The notes beneath the pieces were generated by a model, which worked only from the letters and a program-made list of their open reading frames with translations, was not told the origin of the DNA and did no database searches. 64,000 bases of DNA, taken from NCBI RefSeq assembly GCF_014873495.1, contig NZ_JADBGF010000001.1:5146001-5210000 (forward strand). The letters are read 5' to 3'. The DNA is from Streptomyces stelliscabiei (GTDB lineage: Bacteria; Actinomycetota; Actinomycetes; Streptomycetales; Streptomycetaceae). Made by a program: the position numbers and the translations under genes. This document shows positions 1 to 8,681 of this stretch, piece after piece. Position 1 is the stretch's first letter; every line of letters starts with the position of its first letter.

Positions 1-3000
1 GGGCCGTGGAGCTGATCGGGCCGGGACGGGTGCAGTTCGCCGTGCACGCGCCGCCCATCGAGGCCGAGGTGGACCAGGTGCGGCTCGCGACCGCGCTCGC
101 GCACCTCGTCGCTGATGTCGCCGGTGTCGACGCGACGGGCAACGCGCCCATGTCCACCGGCGGTTACATGGACAACACCGTCGTGGTGGCGGCCGCGCAG
201 CGCGGCGAGGTCGTACGCATCGAGGTGCGCGGGCCGTACGCCGGGGGAGACCCGGTGCACCAGCCGATCGTGCAGGGGATCGTGCGGGCGCACGGCGGTG
301 TGCTCCAGACGGTCGAGGTGCCGGGGATGAGCGGCAGCGCCTATGTGCTGGAGGTGCCGCTCGGTGGCGGTGCCGGGGCCGTGCCCGCCGCCCCGATGCC
401 CGCGGTGGTGGGCGCCGAGGCCGACTCCGCCCCCCTCGCCACCGGTGCCGAGGTCGCCCTGCCCGAGCAGGCCGCCGGTGGCGGCGGGCGCAGGCGGGCG
501 CGGCGGTCGTCGGTGGACGCGTTCCTGGAGAGTGAGGACGCTCCCGAGGGCCAGGAGCCCGAGGCCGCGGTCGCGCCCACCGGTCGGCGCAGGCGCCGGG
601 CGGAGGAGGCGGCGGTCGCGGCTGGTGCGGCTGACGGTGGCGCTGAGGGGCTCGTGCCCGCGCCGGGTGCCGAGGCCGAGGACGCCGGGGGCACCGGGCG
701 GCGGCGCGGACGGGGTATCGCCATCGAAGCCGCCGGCGAGCCCGTGGCCGCCGAGGGCGCTGTCGTCACGGCGGCCGAGCACGCGGCGGGTGCCGCAGCC
801 ACCGCCAACGGACTGGGGGGAACGGTGCCGCCCCAGGGTGTGCCCGCGCCCGGCGGGCGACGCGCTCGCCGGGAGCCCGCCGCCGCGCAGAACGCCTTGC
901 CGGCGGCGCTGCCCCCGGGCACCAGCCCCGGCGGTGAGGCGAGCGCCGCCGACGCCGGTTCCGCCTCCGGTACCGGCGCCGATTCCGGTGCGGAGGGCGG
1001 CGCTCAGCAGCCCACCGGACGCCGTCGTCGGGCTCTCGCCAGCGCGGAGGAGCGCGCCGCCGCGCCCGAGCCGGGCCCGCGAGCCGTCTTCGCGCTGCCG
1101 CCGGCCGAGGCCGACCGGGGACCCGAGTACGCGCAGGCGGCCGGGCTCGGTCCGGTGCCCCCGCCCGCGGGGCCGGGTGCGCCCGGCACGCCGATGCCGA
1201 TGCCCATGCCCATGCCTCTGCCCGCCGGAACAGCCGCGCCCGCCTCGTCCGCCACGCCTGCCGTCCCCGCCGTGTCCTCCCCAGGATCTTCGCCGAGCGC
1301 CCCCGCCGTGCCCTCCGTGCCCGTGCAGGGTGGCCAGGGGGCGATCGGCTCGGGCGGGGGGCTGGTCCCGGCCGCTGGAGGGCAGCCGGTCGCTGGTGGA
1401 GGGGCGATCCCCGCTGGAGGACCGGTTCCCGCCGCGGGGCTCGCCCAGGCCGGAGGGCCCGCCCAGGCCGGAGGGCTCGCCCAGGCCGGAGGGCTCGCCC
1501 AGGCCGGAGGGCTCGCCCAGGCCGGAGGGCTCGCCCAGGCCGGAGGGCTCGCCCAGGCCGGGGGGCCCGTGCAGGCAGGGGGGCCCGTGCAGGCAGGGGG
1601 AGTCGTGCCCGCTGGTGGGCCCGCCCTCGCCGGAGGGCCGGTGTCTGCCCCCGGGGTCGGACAGCAGATCCCGCAGGCCGTGGCGGGCCAGGCCCCCGGT
1701 GCCGGTCAGGGCGTTGTCGCCGGCCAGGTACCGGGTGCCGCACAGGTCCCGGGTCCCGCACAGGTCCCGGGTCCCGCACAGGTCCCGGGTCCCGCACAGG
1801 TAGCGGGTGCGGGACAGGCACCCGGTACGGGACAGGTCCCCGCCGCGGGTCAGCACGCGGGCATCCCAGCCGGTGGCGTGGACGACGGCCGGCATGACAC
1901 CGCGCCCCACCCCGCAGCCGACGACCACACACCTCCGCAACCGCACCCGATGCCCGCGCCCACGGGCCGTCGCCGGGCGGTACGGCAGTCCGCTCCCCAG
2001 CAGGGCGACGGTGTGGCCATGATGGCGACCGCCCAAGGGGTTCCGGCCCAAGGCGGCGCTCCGGCGCAGGGAATCCCCCCGCAGGGTGGGCCGGGCCGGC
2101 CGGTGCCCGCACAGGGCGCGGCGGTGGCCGCCGCCGCCCAGCCCGTCACCTCTCAGAACGTCTTGGGCGGCCCGCAGCCCGTTCCCGTCCAGGGCGTGCA
2201 GGCCGTTCCGCAGCAGGTGCCCGGCCAGGCCGTCGCCGCTGCTCCCGGTCAACTCGACCCCGCCGCGGTCGCGGCCGGGCAGCCCGTCGCCCCGCAGGGG
2301 GTCGTTCAGGGCGCGGCCCAGGCGGCCGTGGGACAGGCGCTCGCCGGACAGGCCAGCGCCGGACAGGTCGCCCCCGGGCAACCCGCTGTCGGGCAGCCCG
2401 TCGCCGCACAGGGCGCCGTCCCGCCACAAGGGGCCGCCGGGGCCCCGCAGCAGGCGCCCGCGCAGGCCGGAGCCCTCGGCCAGGCCGTCCTCGGGCAGTC
2501 CGTCCTCGTGTCCGGGGTCCAAGGCGTACAAGGGGTTCAGGCCGTGCAGGGCGTACCGGGTGCGCAGCCGGTTCAGGGCGCCCAGCCCGTACCGGCCCCC
2601 GGCGGCCCCGGCGCCCAGCAGGCTGCCGCCCCCGCTCAGGGCGCGCCCCAGCCCCAGTCCTGGCCCGACGCCCGCCACGAGACCTCCGGCGCGGGTATCC
2701 CCGTAGCCGCCGCTCCGCAGGCGCCGCTGCCCCCGCAGTCCACTCCCTCCTCGGGTACCCCGCTGCCGCCGGAGGTCGCCGTACAACAGCCGCGCGCCGC
2801 GCAGCCGTTGCCCGCCGAAGCCATGGCTCCGCCCCAGGCCCAGGCCGCGCCGGCGGCCCAGGCCCCGGCCCCCGCCGCCGCTCCTCTCGACCCCAACTCC
2901 ACCCACGGGCGGGCGATCAGCGTGCGGACGCTCGGCCAAGGCGTCCCGTTCTCCCGCCAGGCCGGCCCTCAGGCACAGGCGCAAGCCGGCGCGCAGCCGG

Positions 3001-4187
3001 GCACCGGAGCCACGCCCGCCCCGAACCAGCCCGGTGGATCGGGCCGACGCCGCAAGCTCGGGACACCGCCGCAGCCGACCGGCGACCGCCCCGAGACCGC
3101 CGCGCTCCCCCACCCGCAGTCCACCCCGACGAACGGCACCGGCTTCCGCGTCGGCACCGGCCAGACCCCGCCCCCGGCCCGGACGGCCCCGCCGCAGCAG
3201 GCCACCACGCAGGTGTCGCAGCCGTCGATCGCCGGGCAGGCCCCGCTGCCCGCGCAGCCCTCGCTCGCCGGGCAGGTTCCGCTCCCGCCGCAGCCGTCCC
3301 TGGCCGGGCAGTCCCGGCTGACAGGCCGTACGGAGGGCGCCGGGCGGTCGTACGCCATAGGGGCGCCCGACGAGAACGCGGACGAAGGTCCCGAGCCGCT
3401 CGACGGACCCGGCGGTGCGGTGGAGGTTCCCGACCGGCCGCATCCGCAGCCGATGGACGACGAGTTGCCGCCGGAGCCGCTGGACAACCCGCGACGGCTG
3501 CTGGTGTGGCCCGCGCCGGACGCCGCGACCCACCAGGCCCTCAGCGACCGTGGCTACCGGCCCGTGATCGTGAACTCCCGCGAGGACGTGGACGCGCAGA
3601 TCGCCGCCTACCCGGCCGCCCTGTTCGTCGATCCGCTGACCGGGCCCATCACCCGTACGGCACTGCAGTCGCTGCGCCAGGCCGCCGTGGCCGCCGAGGT
3701 CCCCGTCCTCGTGACGGCCGGGCTCGGCCAGGCGACGCGTGAGGCGGCCTACGGTGCCGACCCGGCCATCCTGTTGAAGGCGCTGGCGCCGCGCGACTCC
3801 GAGCAGCACCCGCCGCGTGTCCTGCTCATCGAGGAGCACGCGGAGATCGCGCTCGCCCTCACCACGACGCTGGAACGGCGTGGCATGCAGGTCGCGCGGG
3901 CCGCGTCCGACGCCGACGCCGTCACGCTGGCCGCACAGATGCGGCCCAACCTGGTGGTGATGGACCTGCTGCAGGTGCACCGCCGCCAGGCCGGGATCAT
4001 CGACTGGCTGCGGACGAACGGCCAGTTGAACCGGACCCCGCTCGTCGTCTACACCGCCGCCGTCGACCAGTCCGAACTCCCGCGCCTGGCCTCGGGGGAG
4101 ACGGTCCTCTTCCTGGCGGAGCGCTCGACGAGCACAGATGTGCAGACGAGAATCGTGGACCTGCTGGCACGAGTCGGCACGAACTGA
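1..4187 (+). CDS. Hybrid sensor/receiver regulatory protein with very long disordered linker (5' partial)
   Basis: The frame is open to the left edge, so the real start lies outside; numbering here is from the GTG at 6. Residues ~1-120 look like the end of a GHKL/HATPase-type sensor module (VVRIEVRG, GIVRAHGG, AYVLEVPLGGG). Residues ~130-1150 are Pro/Ala/Gly/Gln-rich, probably disordered, with repeated GRRRR-type basic patches and runs of hexapeptide repeats. Residues ~1160-1265 resemble a degenerate receiver fold. Residues ~1268-1390 look like a true receiver, with the acceptor-like Asp in VVMDL (~1320) and a Thr in VVYTA. I infer a two-component-type signalling protein whose C-terminal receiver may be phosphorylated or act as an interaction domain. 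The gene ends at a strong palindromic terminator. Without the N-terminus the input signal cannot be named. Confidence 0.75.
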   Translation, partial: AVELIGPGRVQFAVHAPPIEAEVDQVRLATALAHLVADVAGVDATGNAPMSTGGYMDNTVVVAAAQRGEVVRIEVRGPYAGGDPVHQPIVQGIVRAHGGVLQTVEVPGMSGSAYVLEVPLGGGAGAVPAAPMPAVVGAEADSAPLATGAEVALPEQAAGGGGRRRARRSSVDAFLESEDAPEGQEPEAAVAPTGRRRRRAEEAAVAAGAADGGAEGLVPAPGAEAEDAGGTGRRRGRGIAIEAAGEPVAAEGAVVTAAEHAAGAAATANGLGGTVPPQGVPAPGGRRARREPAAAQNALPAALPPGTSPGGEASAADAGSASGTGADSGAEGGAQQPTGRRRRALASAEERAAAPEPGPRAVFALPPAEADRGPEYAQAAGLGPVPPPAGPGAPGTPMPMPMPMPLPAGTAAPASSATPAVPAVSSPGSSPSAPAVPSVPVQGGQGAIGSGGGLVPAAGGQPVAGGGAIPAGGPVPAAGLAQAGGPAQAGGLAQAGGLAQAGGLAQAGGLAQAGGLAQAGGPVQAGGPVQAGGVVPAGGPALAGGPVSAPGVGQQIPQAVAGQAPGAGQGVVAGQVPGAAQVPGPAQVPGPAQVPGPAQVAGAGQAPGTGQVPAAGQHAGIPAGGVDDGRHDTAPHPAADDHTPPQPHPMPAPTGRRRAVRQSAPQQGDGVAMMATAQGVPAQGGAPAQGIPPQGGPGRPVPAQGAAVAAAAQPVTSQNVLGGPQPVPVQGVQAVPQQVPGQAVAAAPGQLDPAAVAAGQPVAPQGVVQGAAQAAVGQALAGQASAGQVAPGQPAVGQPVAAQGAVPPQGAAGAPQQAPAQAGALGQAVLGQSVLVSGVQGVQGVQAVQGVPGAQPVQGAQPVPAPGGPGAQQAAAPAQGAPQPQSWPDARHETSGAGIPVAAAPQAPLPPQSTPSSGTPLPPEVAVQQPRAAQPLPAEAMAPPQAQAAPAAQAPAPAAAPLDPNSTHGRAISVRTLGQGVPFSRQAGPQAQAQAGAQPGTGATPAPNQPGGSGRRRKLGTPPQPTGDRPETAALPHPQSTPTNGTGFRVGTGQTPPPARTAPPQQATTQVSQPSIAGQAPLPAQPSLAGQVPLPPQPSLAGQSRLTGRTEGAGRSYAIGAPDENADEGPEPLDGPGGAVEVPDRPHPQPMDDELPPEPLDNPRRLLVWPAPDAATHQALSDRGYRPVIVNSREDVDAQIAAYPAALFVDPLTGPITRTALQSLRQAAVAAEVPVLVTAGLGQATREAAYGADPAILLKALAPRDSEQHPPRVLLIEEHAEIALALTTTLERRGMQVARAASDADAVTLAAQMRPNLVVMDLLQVHRRQAGIIDWLRTNGQLNRTPLVVYTAAVDQSELPRLASGETVLFLAERSTSTDVQTRIVDLLARVGTN
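1437..1563 (+). repeat. 18-bp in-frame tandem repeat (GGLAQA hexapeptide)
   Basis: About seven near-identical 18-bp units encode the hexapeptide G-G-L/P-A-Q-A, followed by two GGPVQA variants. The array lies inside the linker of the sensor/receiver gene. The units are almost identical at the DNA level, which suggests recent slippage and likely length variation between strains. Confidence 0.85.
1738..1803 (+). repeat. 18-bp in-frame tandem repeat (PAQVPG)
   Basis: Four copies of an 18-bp unit (core CACAGGTCCCGGGTCCCG) encode P-A-Q-V-P-G in the same linker. This is a second, independent array about 180 bp after the GGLAQA array. Confidence 0.8.
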
Positions 4188-4194
4188 ACCCGTA

Positions 4195-4244
4195 TACGGC
4201 AGGTGGGGCGGTGTTTCACGTGAAACACCGCCCCACCTGCCGTA
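4195..4244. terminator. 50-bp perfect palindrome, bidirectional terminator carrying parS
   Basis: Both 25-nt arms pair without a mismatch and there is no loop sequence. The element sits between the stop of the receiver gene (4187) and the stop of the convergent CoA ligase (4273), so it can terminate transcription from both sides. The centre is the parS sequence listed separately. A perfect 50-bp palindrome is long for a chromosome and would cruciform readily. Confidence 0.8.
4213..4226. promoter_or_regulatory. parS: parS site (ParB-binding centromere)
   Basis: The 14-bp sequence GTTTCACGTGAAAC matches the Streptomyces parS consensus exactly, and the flanks extend it to the 16-bp bacterial consensus TGTTTCACGTGAAACA. 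Such sites cluster within a few hundred kb of oriC and load ParB for chromosome segregation during sporulation. It is intergenic and at the exact centre of the 50-bp palindrome. Confidence 0.9.
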
Positions 4245-4272
4245 CGTACGGGTGCTAGATCCTCAGCACGTT

Positions 4273-5931
4273 CTAGATCTGCGTCACATCCAACGAGCCC
4301 TCCGCGTACTGCCTGCGGAGCACCTTCTTGTCGAACTTGCCCACGCTCGTCTTCGGCACCGACTCGATGATCGTCCAGCGCTCGGGCAGCTGCCACTTGG
4401 CGATGTGGCCCTCATCGGCGAGGAAGGAGCGGAGGGCGGCGAAGTCGGCGGTGGAGCCCTCCTTCAACACGACCGTCGCGAGGGGGCGTTCGCCCCACTT
4501 GTCGTCCGGTACGGCGACGACGGCGGCCTCGGCGACGTCCGGGTGGGCCATGAGGGCGTTCTCCAGCTCGACGGAGGAGATCCACTCACCACCGGACTTG
4601 ATGACGTCCTTGGCACGGTCGGTCAGGGTCAGGAAGCCGTCGGGGCTGATCGTGCCGACGTCACCCGTCTTCAGCCAGCCGTCCTCGCTGAACTTGTCGT
4701 CGGGGCGTACGGGTTCGGCGCCCGACCCTCCGTAGTACGCGCCCGCGATCCAGGGGCCGCGGACCTCCAGCTCACCGGCGGACTCGCCGTCCCAGGGCAG
4801 GCGTTCGCCACCGGGGCCGGTGAGGCGGGCCTCGACGGAGGCGGGGAAGCGGCCCTGGGTGAGGCGGTACGCGAGCTCCTCCTCCGAGTCGGCCTCGACA
4901 TGGGCCGGCGGCCGGGCGATCGTGCCGAGCGGCGAGGTCTCCGTCATGCCCCAGGCGTGGCAGACGCGCATGCCCAGCTTGTCGAAGGCCTCCATGAGGG
5001 CGGGCGGGCAGGCCGAGCCGCCGATGGTGACCTGGTTGAGCGAGGAGACCTCGCGCGGGCGGGCGGTCAGCTCCGCGAGCAGGCCCTGCCAGATGGTGGG
5101 GACGGCGGCGGCGTGCGACGGCTTCAGCGTCTCGATCATCTCGGCCAGCGGGCCGGGCTGCAGGAAGCGGTCCGGCATCAGCAGGTTGACGCCGGTCATG
5201 AAGGTCGCGTGCGGCAGGCCCCAGGCGTTGACATGGAACTGCGGGACGACGACGAGCGAGAGGTCCGCGTCCGTCAGGCCCATGGACTGGGCCATGTTGA
5301 CCTGCATGGAGTGCAGGTAGATCGAGCGGTGGGAGTAGACGACGCCCTTGGGGTCGCCGGTCGTGCCGGAGGTGTAACACATGGCCGCGGCGGAACGCTC
5401 GTCCAGCTCGGGCCAGTCGTACGTGGTCGGCTTGCCGGCGATCAGGTCCTCGTACTCGTGCACCTGGACGCTCGCTCCGGCGAGCAGCGACCGGTCGCCG
5501 GGTCCGGCGACGACGACGTGCTCCACCGGCTTGAGGTGCGGAAGGAGCGGCGCGAGGAGGGGCAGCAGCGAACCGTTGGCGATGATCACGCGGTCGGCGG
5601 CGTGGTTGACGATCCAGGCGAGCTGCTCGGGGGGCAGCCTCAGGTTGAGGGTGTGGAGGACGGCACCCATGGAGGGGATCGCGAAGTACGCCTCCACGTG
5701 TTCCGCGTTGTTCCACATGAGTGTCGCGACACGCTCGTCGCCGTCGACCCCGAGGTCCTCGCGCAGGGCGTGGGCCAGCTGCGCGGTGCGGGCGCCGATC
5801 TCGGCGTAGGAGCGGCGTTCGGGCTCCCCCTCGCCGGTCCAGGTGATCACCTGCGACGTCCCGTGGATGACCTGTCCGTGGGTCAGGATCCTGGAGATCA
5901 ACAGCGGTACGTCCTGCATGGTGCTCAGCAC
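4273..5931 (-). CDS. Fatty-acid--CoA ligase (AMP-binding, FadD family)
   Basis: 552 aa. It activates a carboxylic acid to its acyl-CoA through an acyl-adenylate. The adenylate-forming signature YTSGTTGDPKGVVYSH lies near residue 190, followed by GMTE (~345), SGGEWIS and the C-terminal lysine motif PKTSVGKFDKK (~530). This motif set fits medium/long-chain acyl-CoA synthetases. The GTG start at 5931 is supported by GGGAGG about 6 nt upstream; the ATG at 5919 lacks such spacing. The TetR-like palindrome at 5990-6007 lies just upstream, so expression is probably released by an acyl or acyl-CoA ligand. It lies downstream of, and collinear with, the sigma-factor gene but has its own control region. 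The steroid-type module at 7.1-9.8 kb could use its product, but that link is only positional. Confidence 0.9.
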   Translation of the reverse strand: MLSTMQDVPLLISRILTHGQVIHGTSQVITWTGEGEPERRSYAEIGARTAQLAHALREDLGVDGDERVATLMWNNAEHVEAYFAIPSMGAVLHTLNLRLPPEQLAWIVNHAADRVIIANGSLLPLLAPLLPHLKPVEHVVVAGPGDRSLLAGASVQVHEYEDLIAGKPTTYDWPELDERSAAAMCYTSGTTGDPKGVVYSHRSIYLHSMQVNMAQSMGLTDADLSLVVVPQFHVNAWGLPHATFMTGVNLLMPDRFLQPGPLAEMIETLKPSHAAAVPTIWQGLLAELTARPREVSSLNQVTIGGSACPPALMEAFDKLGMRVCHAWGMTETSPLGTIARPPAHVEADSEEELAYRLTQGRFPASVEARLTGPGGERLPWDGESAGELEVRGPWIAGAYYGGSGAEPVRPDDKFSEDGWLKTGDVGTISPDGFLTLTDRAKDVIKSGGEWISSVELENALMAHPDVAEAAVVAVPDDKWGERPLATVVLKEGSTADFAALRSFLADEGHIAKWQLPERWTIIESVPKTSVGKFDKKVLRRQYAEGSLDVTQI

Positions 5932-5989
5932 GGCGTCCTCCCGGGGCGGCTCTGCCTACGCGGTGGTAACGGTTGCGCTGATTCTGCTC

Positions 5990-6007
5990 ACATACCGAGC
6001 GGTATGT
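5990..6007. promoter_or_regulatory. TetR-type operator upstream of the CoA ligase
   Basis: The perfect inverted repeat ACATACCG-AG-CGGTATGT (8-bp arms, 2-bp centre) lies 59-76 bp before the GTG start of the ligase. Operators of the form TACCGnnCGGTA are common for TetR-family repressors of acyl-CoA metabolism in actinobacteria. No TetR gene is in the window, so the repressor would be encoded elsewhere. Confidence 0.6.
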
Positions 6008-6157
6008 CACTAGGGGGCAAGATGATCGATCAGACAGAGTGACCGGTCGAGCCCGAGTTCGAGCCCGAGTTCGAGCCGAGTTCGCGTTCGATCCCCCCGG
6101 GTCCACGGCCGCGCGCGTCCGTCTTCGGGCCGGGTTCCTGACCGGCCAACGAACGAC

Positions 6158-6886
6158 TCAGCGCACGGGTTCCAGCTCGGGATCCTCACGCAGCTTGCCC
6201 AGCGCCCGCGAGACCGCCGACTTCACGGTGCCGACCGAGACCCCGAGGACCTCCGCCGTCTGTACCTCGCTCAGGTCCTCGTAGTACCTGAGGACCACCA
6301 TGGCCCGCTGCCGCGCCGGCAGCTTCATGATCGCCCGCCACATCGCGTCGTGCAGCGCCTGCTGCTCGGCCGGGTCGGCGGCCTGGGCCCCCTCCGGCTC
6401 CGGCATCTCGTCGCACGCGAACTCGTCCACCTTGCGCTTGCGCCACTGGGACGTGCGGGTGTTCAGCAGCGCCCGGCGCACGTAGCCGTCGAGGGCCCGG
6501 TGGTCCTCGATGCGCTCCCAGGCGACGTACGTCTTGGCCAGCGCGGTCTGCAGCAGGTCCTCGGCGTCGCACGGGTTCGCGGTGAGCGAGCGGGCGGTCC
6601 GCAGCAGCACCGGCTGGCGGGCCTTCACGTACGCCGAGAACGACGGGTAGGACGCGTACGACGAGGGGTGCGACGACGGGTGTGATGTCGGGTGCGACGA
6701 CGGAAGCGACAGGTTCGTCAGACCCGACAGAGCCGGCCGGACCGAGGTCGCCCGGGCCGCGGCCGAACGGACCGAGGTCGATCGGGTCCCGGTCGACCGG
6801 CTCGCGGTCGACCGGGCCGGGGTCGGCAGGGTCCGCGGCACTGGTGCAGCGGCCTTCGAAGCGCTGGTGCAGACGGGTGTGGTCAT
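6158..6886 (-). CDS. SigE-family ECF RNA polymerase sigma factor
   Basis: 242 aa. Region 2 begins near residue 85 (FSAYVKARQPVLLRTARSL, then DAEDLLQTALAKTYVAWERI), and region 4 with its helix-turn-helix is near the C-terminus (LPARQRAMVVLRYYEDLSE, then VGTVKSAVSRAL). This matches the actinobacterial SigE-family ECF group. The first ~80 residues are a Ser/Thr/Arg/Pro-rich low-complexity extension with HPSSHPSS-type repeats, unusual for this compact family. I kept the ATG at 6886 because TGGAG precedes it and no later start has a better site. No anti-sigma gene adjoins it. The regulon cannot be read from the sequence. Confidence 0.9.
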   Translation of the reverse strand: MTTPVCTSASKAAAPVPRTLPTPARSTASRSTGTRSTSVRSAAARATSVRPALSGLTNLSLPSSHPTSHPSSHPSSYASYPSFSAYVKARQPVLLRTARSLTANPCDAEDLLQTALAKTYVAWERIEDHRALDGYVRRALLNTRTSQWRKRKVDEFACDEMPEPEGAQAADPAEQQALHDAMWRAIMKLPARQRAMVVLRYYEDLSEVQTAEVLGVSVGTVKSAVSRALGKLREDPELEPVR

Positions 6887-7104
6887 GGCTCCACGCTAGG
6901 AGCGGGCCGCGCCCGGCGGATCGGCCGCAGGTCCCGAAGGCGAATCCCCCTCAGGTTGTAGGAGTGGGGCAGACCCCACCTACTGAAGGTGGATGAACGG
7001 CCCCCAGGTACTGAGGGTGTACCCCTGAGAACCACCTGCCCAGGGTGTACGGCACCGGACCCCAAGGTGCCCGAAACCCCCCTCAGCCGTCACATCCCGC
7101 CCTC

Positions 7105-8271
7105 TCACCCGTCCGTCCCCAGGACCAACCCCGAGGTCGGCACCCCGGTACCCGCGGTGACGAGCGCCCGCTCGGCGCCGGGAACCTGGTTCACGGAGGT
7201 GCCCCGCAACTGCCGTACCGCCTCCGCGATGCCGTTCATCCCGTGCAGATACGCCTCGCCGAGCTGCCCGCCATGGGTGTTGATCGGCAGCCGCTCCTCG
7301 GCGACGAAGTCCGCCGCCTCCCCCGGCCCGCAGAACCCGAACTCCTCCAGCTGCATCAGCACGAACGGCGTGAAGTGGTCGTACAGGATGCCCACGTCGA
7401 TGTCGTCCGGGCCCAGCCCCGAGGTCCGCCGGAGCTGGCGGGCGACGACGCCCATCTCCGGCAGCCCGGTGAGATCGCCGTCGTAGAAGCCGGTCATCTG
7501 CTGCTGCGCCCGGCCCGCCCCCTGCGCAGCCGCCACGACCACGGCGGGCGGCCTCGGCAGATCCCGCGCGCGCTCCACCGAGGTCACGACGAGCGCCTGG
7601 CCGCCGTCCGTCTCCTGGCAGCAGTCCAGCAGCCGCAGCGGCTCGGCGATCCAGCGCGAGGCCGCGTGCTCGTCGAGGGTGATGGGGCGGCCGTGGAAGT
7701 ACGCCGCCGGGTTCGTCGCCGCGTACTTCCGGTCGACGACGGCCACATGTCCGAACGCCTCGGGGGTCAGCCCGTACGCGTACAGGTAGCGCTGCGCCGC
7801 CATCGCGACCCAGGAGGCGGGCGTGAGCAGCCCGAACGGGAGCGTCCAGCCGAGCGCCACGCCCTCCGCCGACGGCTCCCGGTGCCGCACGCCCGACCCG
7901 AACCGCCGCCCCGAGCGCTCGTTGAACGCCCGGTAGCAGACCACGACCTCCGCCACGCCCGTCGCGACCGCGAGCGCCGCCTGCTGGACGGTCGCGCACG
8001 CGGCGCCGCCCCCGTAGTGGACGCGTGAGAAGAAGGACAGCTCGCCGATGCCGGCCGCCTGCGCGACCGTGATCTCCGGACTCGTGTCCATCGTGAACGT
8101 CACCATCCCGTCCACGTCCGCCGGCGCCAGCCCCGCGTCGTCGAGCGCCGCCCGCACCGCCTCCACGGCCAGCCGCAGCTCACTGCGGCCCGAGTCCTTG
8201 GAGAAGTCGGTCGCGCCGATCCCGACGATCGCGGCACGACCACCGAGCCGGTCCTTGGTTCGTACGCTCAT
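7105..8271 (-). CDS. Thiolase-fold lipid-transfer protein, Ltp2-like retro-aldolase
   Basis: 388 aa, thiolase superfamily, SCP2/lipid-transfer-protein type. N-terminal AAIVGIGATDFSK, central YGGGAACATVQQAA and C-terminal HGGQLGEAYLHGMNGI are characteristic. The Ala-Cys-Ala at the nucleophile position and the loss of the usual C-terminal thiolase motifs fit the Ltp2 aldolase subgroup rather than a condensing thiolase. In mycobacteria and Rhodococcus, Ltp2 pairs with the DUF35 domain of ChsH2 to cleave the C17 side chain of steroid-CoA esters. Here the MaoC-DUF35 fusion and a single MaoC protein are directly upstream with 4-bp overlaps, the same partner set. Substrate is inferred; other branched acyl-CoAs are possible. 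Confidence 0.85.
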   Translation of the reverse strand: MSVRTKDRLGGRAAIVGIGATDFSKDSGRSELRLAVEAVRAALDDAGLAPADVDGMVTFTMDTSPEITVAQAAGIGELSFFSRVHYGGGAACATVQQAALAVATGVAEVVVCYRAFNERSGRRFGSGVRHREPSAEGVALGWTLPFGLLTPASWVAMAAQRYLYAYGLTPEAFGHVAVVDRKYAATNPAAYFHGRPITLDEHAASRWIAEPLRLLDCCQETDGGQALVVTSVERARDLPRPPAVVVAAAQGAGRAQQQMTGFYDGDLTGLPEMGVVARQLRRTSGLGPDDIDVGILYDHFTPFVLMQLEEFGFCGPGEAADFVAEERLPINTHGGQLGEAYLHGMNGIAEAVRQLRGTSVNQVPGAERALVTAGTGVPTSGLVLGTDG

Positions 8272-8681
8272 GCGACTTCCCCCGTCGTGGGGGCTTCGGG
8301 GAGCGTGACCGTGACCGTTCCGGTGACGTGTCTGCCGATGCCGTTCTCGCCGATGATCCTGACCGTGACGGTACGGCCGTCCATCGCCTCGACCGTTCCG
8401 GTCAACACCATCGTGTCCCCCGGGTAGTTGGGTGCCCCGAGCCGGATGGCGACCTTACGGAGGACGGCGGCCGCACCGAAGTGATCGGTGACGTACCGTC
8501 CCACCAGCCCGTTCGTCGTCAGGATGTTCATGAACACGTCCGGCGACCCGCGCCGCCGCGCCAACTCGGGGTCGTGGTGCACATCCTGGTAGTCGCGCGA
8601 GGCGATCGCCCCCGCGACGACGAGCGTGCGCGTGATCTCGATCTCCAGCGACGGCAGCACGTCCCCGGCCCGGGCCCTCAT
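8268..8681 (-). CDS. MaoC-like hydratase, ChsH1-like subunit
   Basis: 137 aa, single hot-dog domain. The segment SRDYQDVHHDP carries the Asp-x4-His pair of catalytic MaoC/R-hydratase subunits, so this is probably the active half of a heteromeric enoyl-CoA hydratase. Its start overlaps the stop of the MaoC-DUF35 gene and its stop overlaps the start of the Ltp2-like gene, both by ATGA, so the three genes are translationally coupled. In the mycobacterial complex ChsH1 provides the catalytic dyad while ChsH2 lacks it. Confidence 0.85.
   Translation of the reverse strand: MRARAGDVLPSLEIEITRTLVVAGAIASRDYQDVHHDPELARRRGSPDVFMNILTTNGLVGRYVTDHFGAAAVLRKVAIRLGAPNYPGDTMVLTGTVEAMDGRTVTVRIIGENGIGRHVTGTVTVTLPEAPTTGEVA

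Noticed and set aside
4138..6042. 634-aa plus-strand frame opposite the CoA ligase
   Set aside because: It is the complement of a gene with clear AMP-binding motifs; the frame is open only because of GC-rich codon bias.
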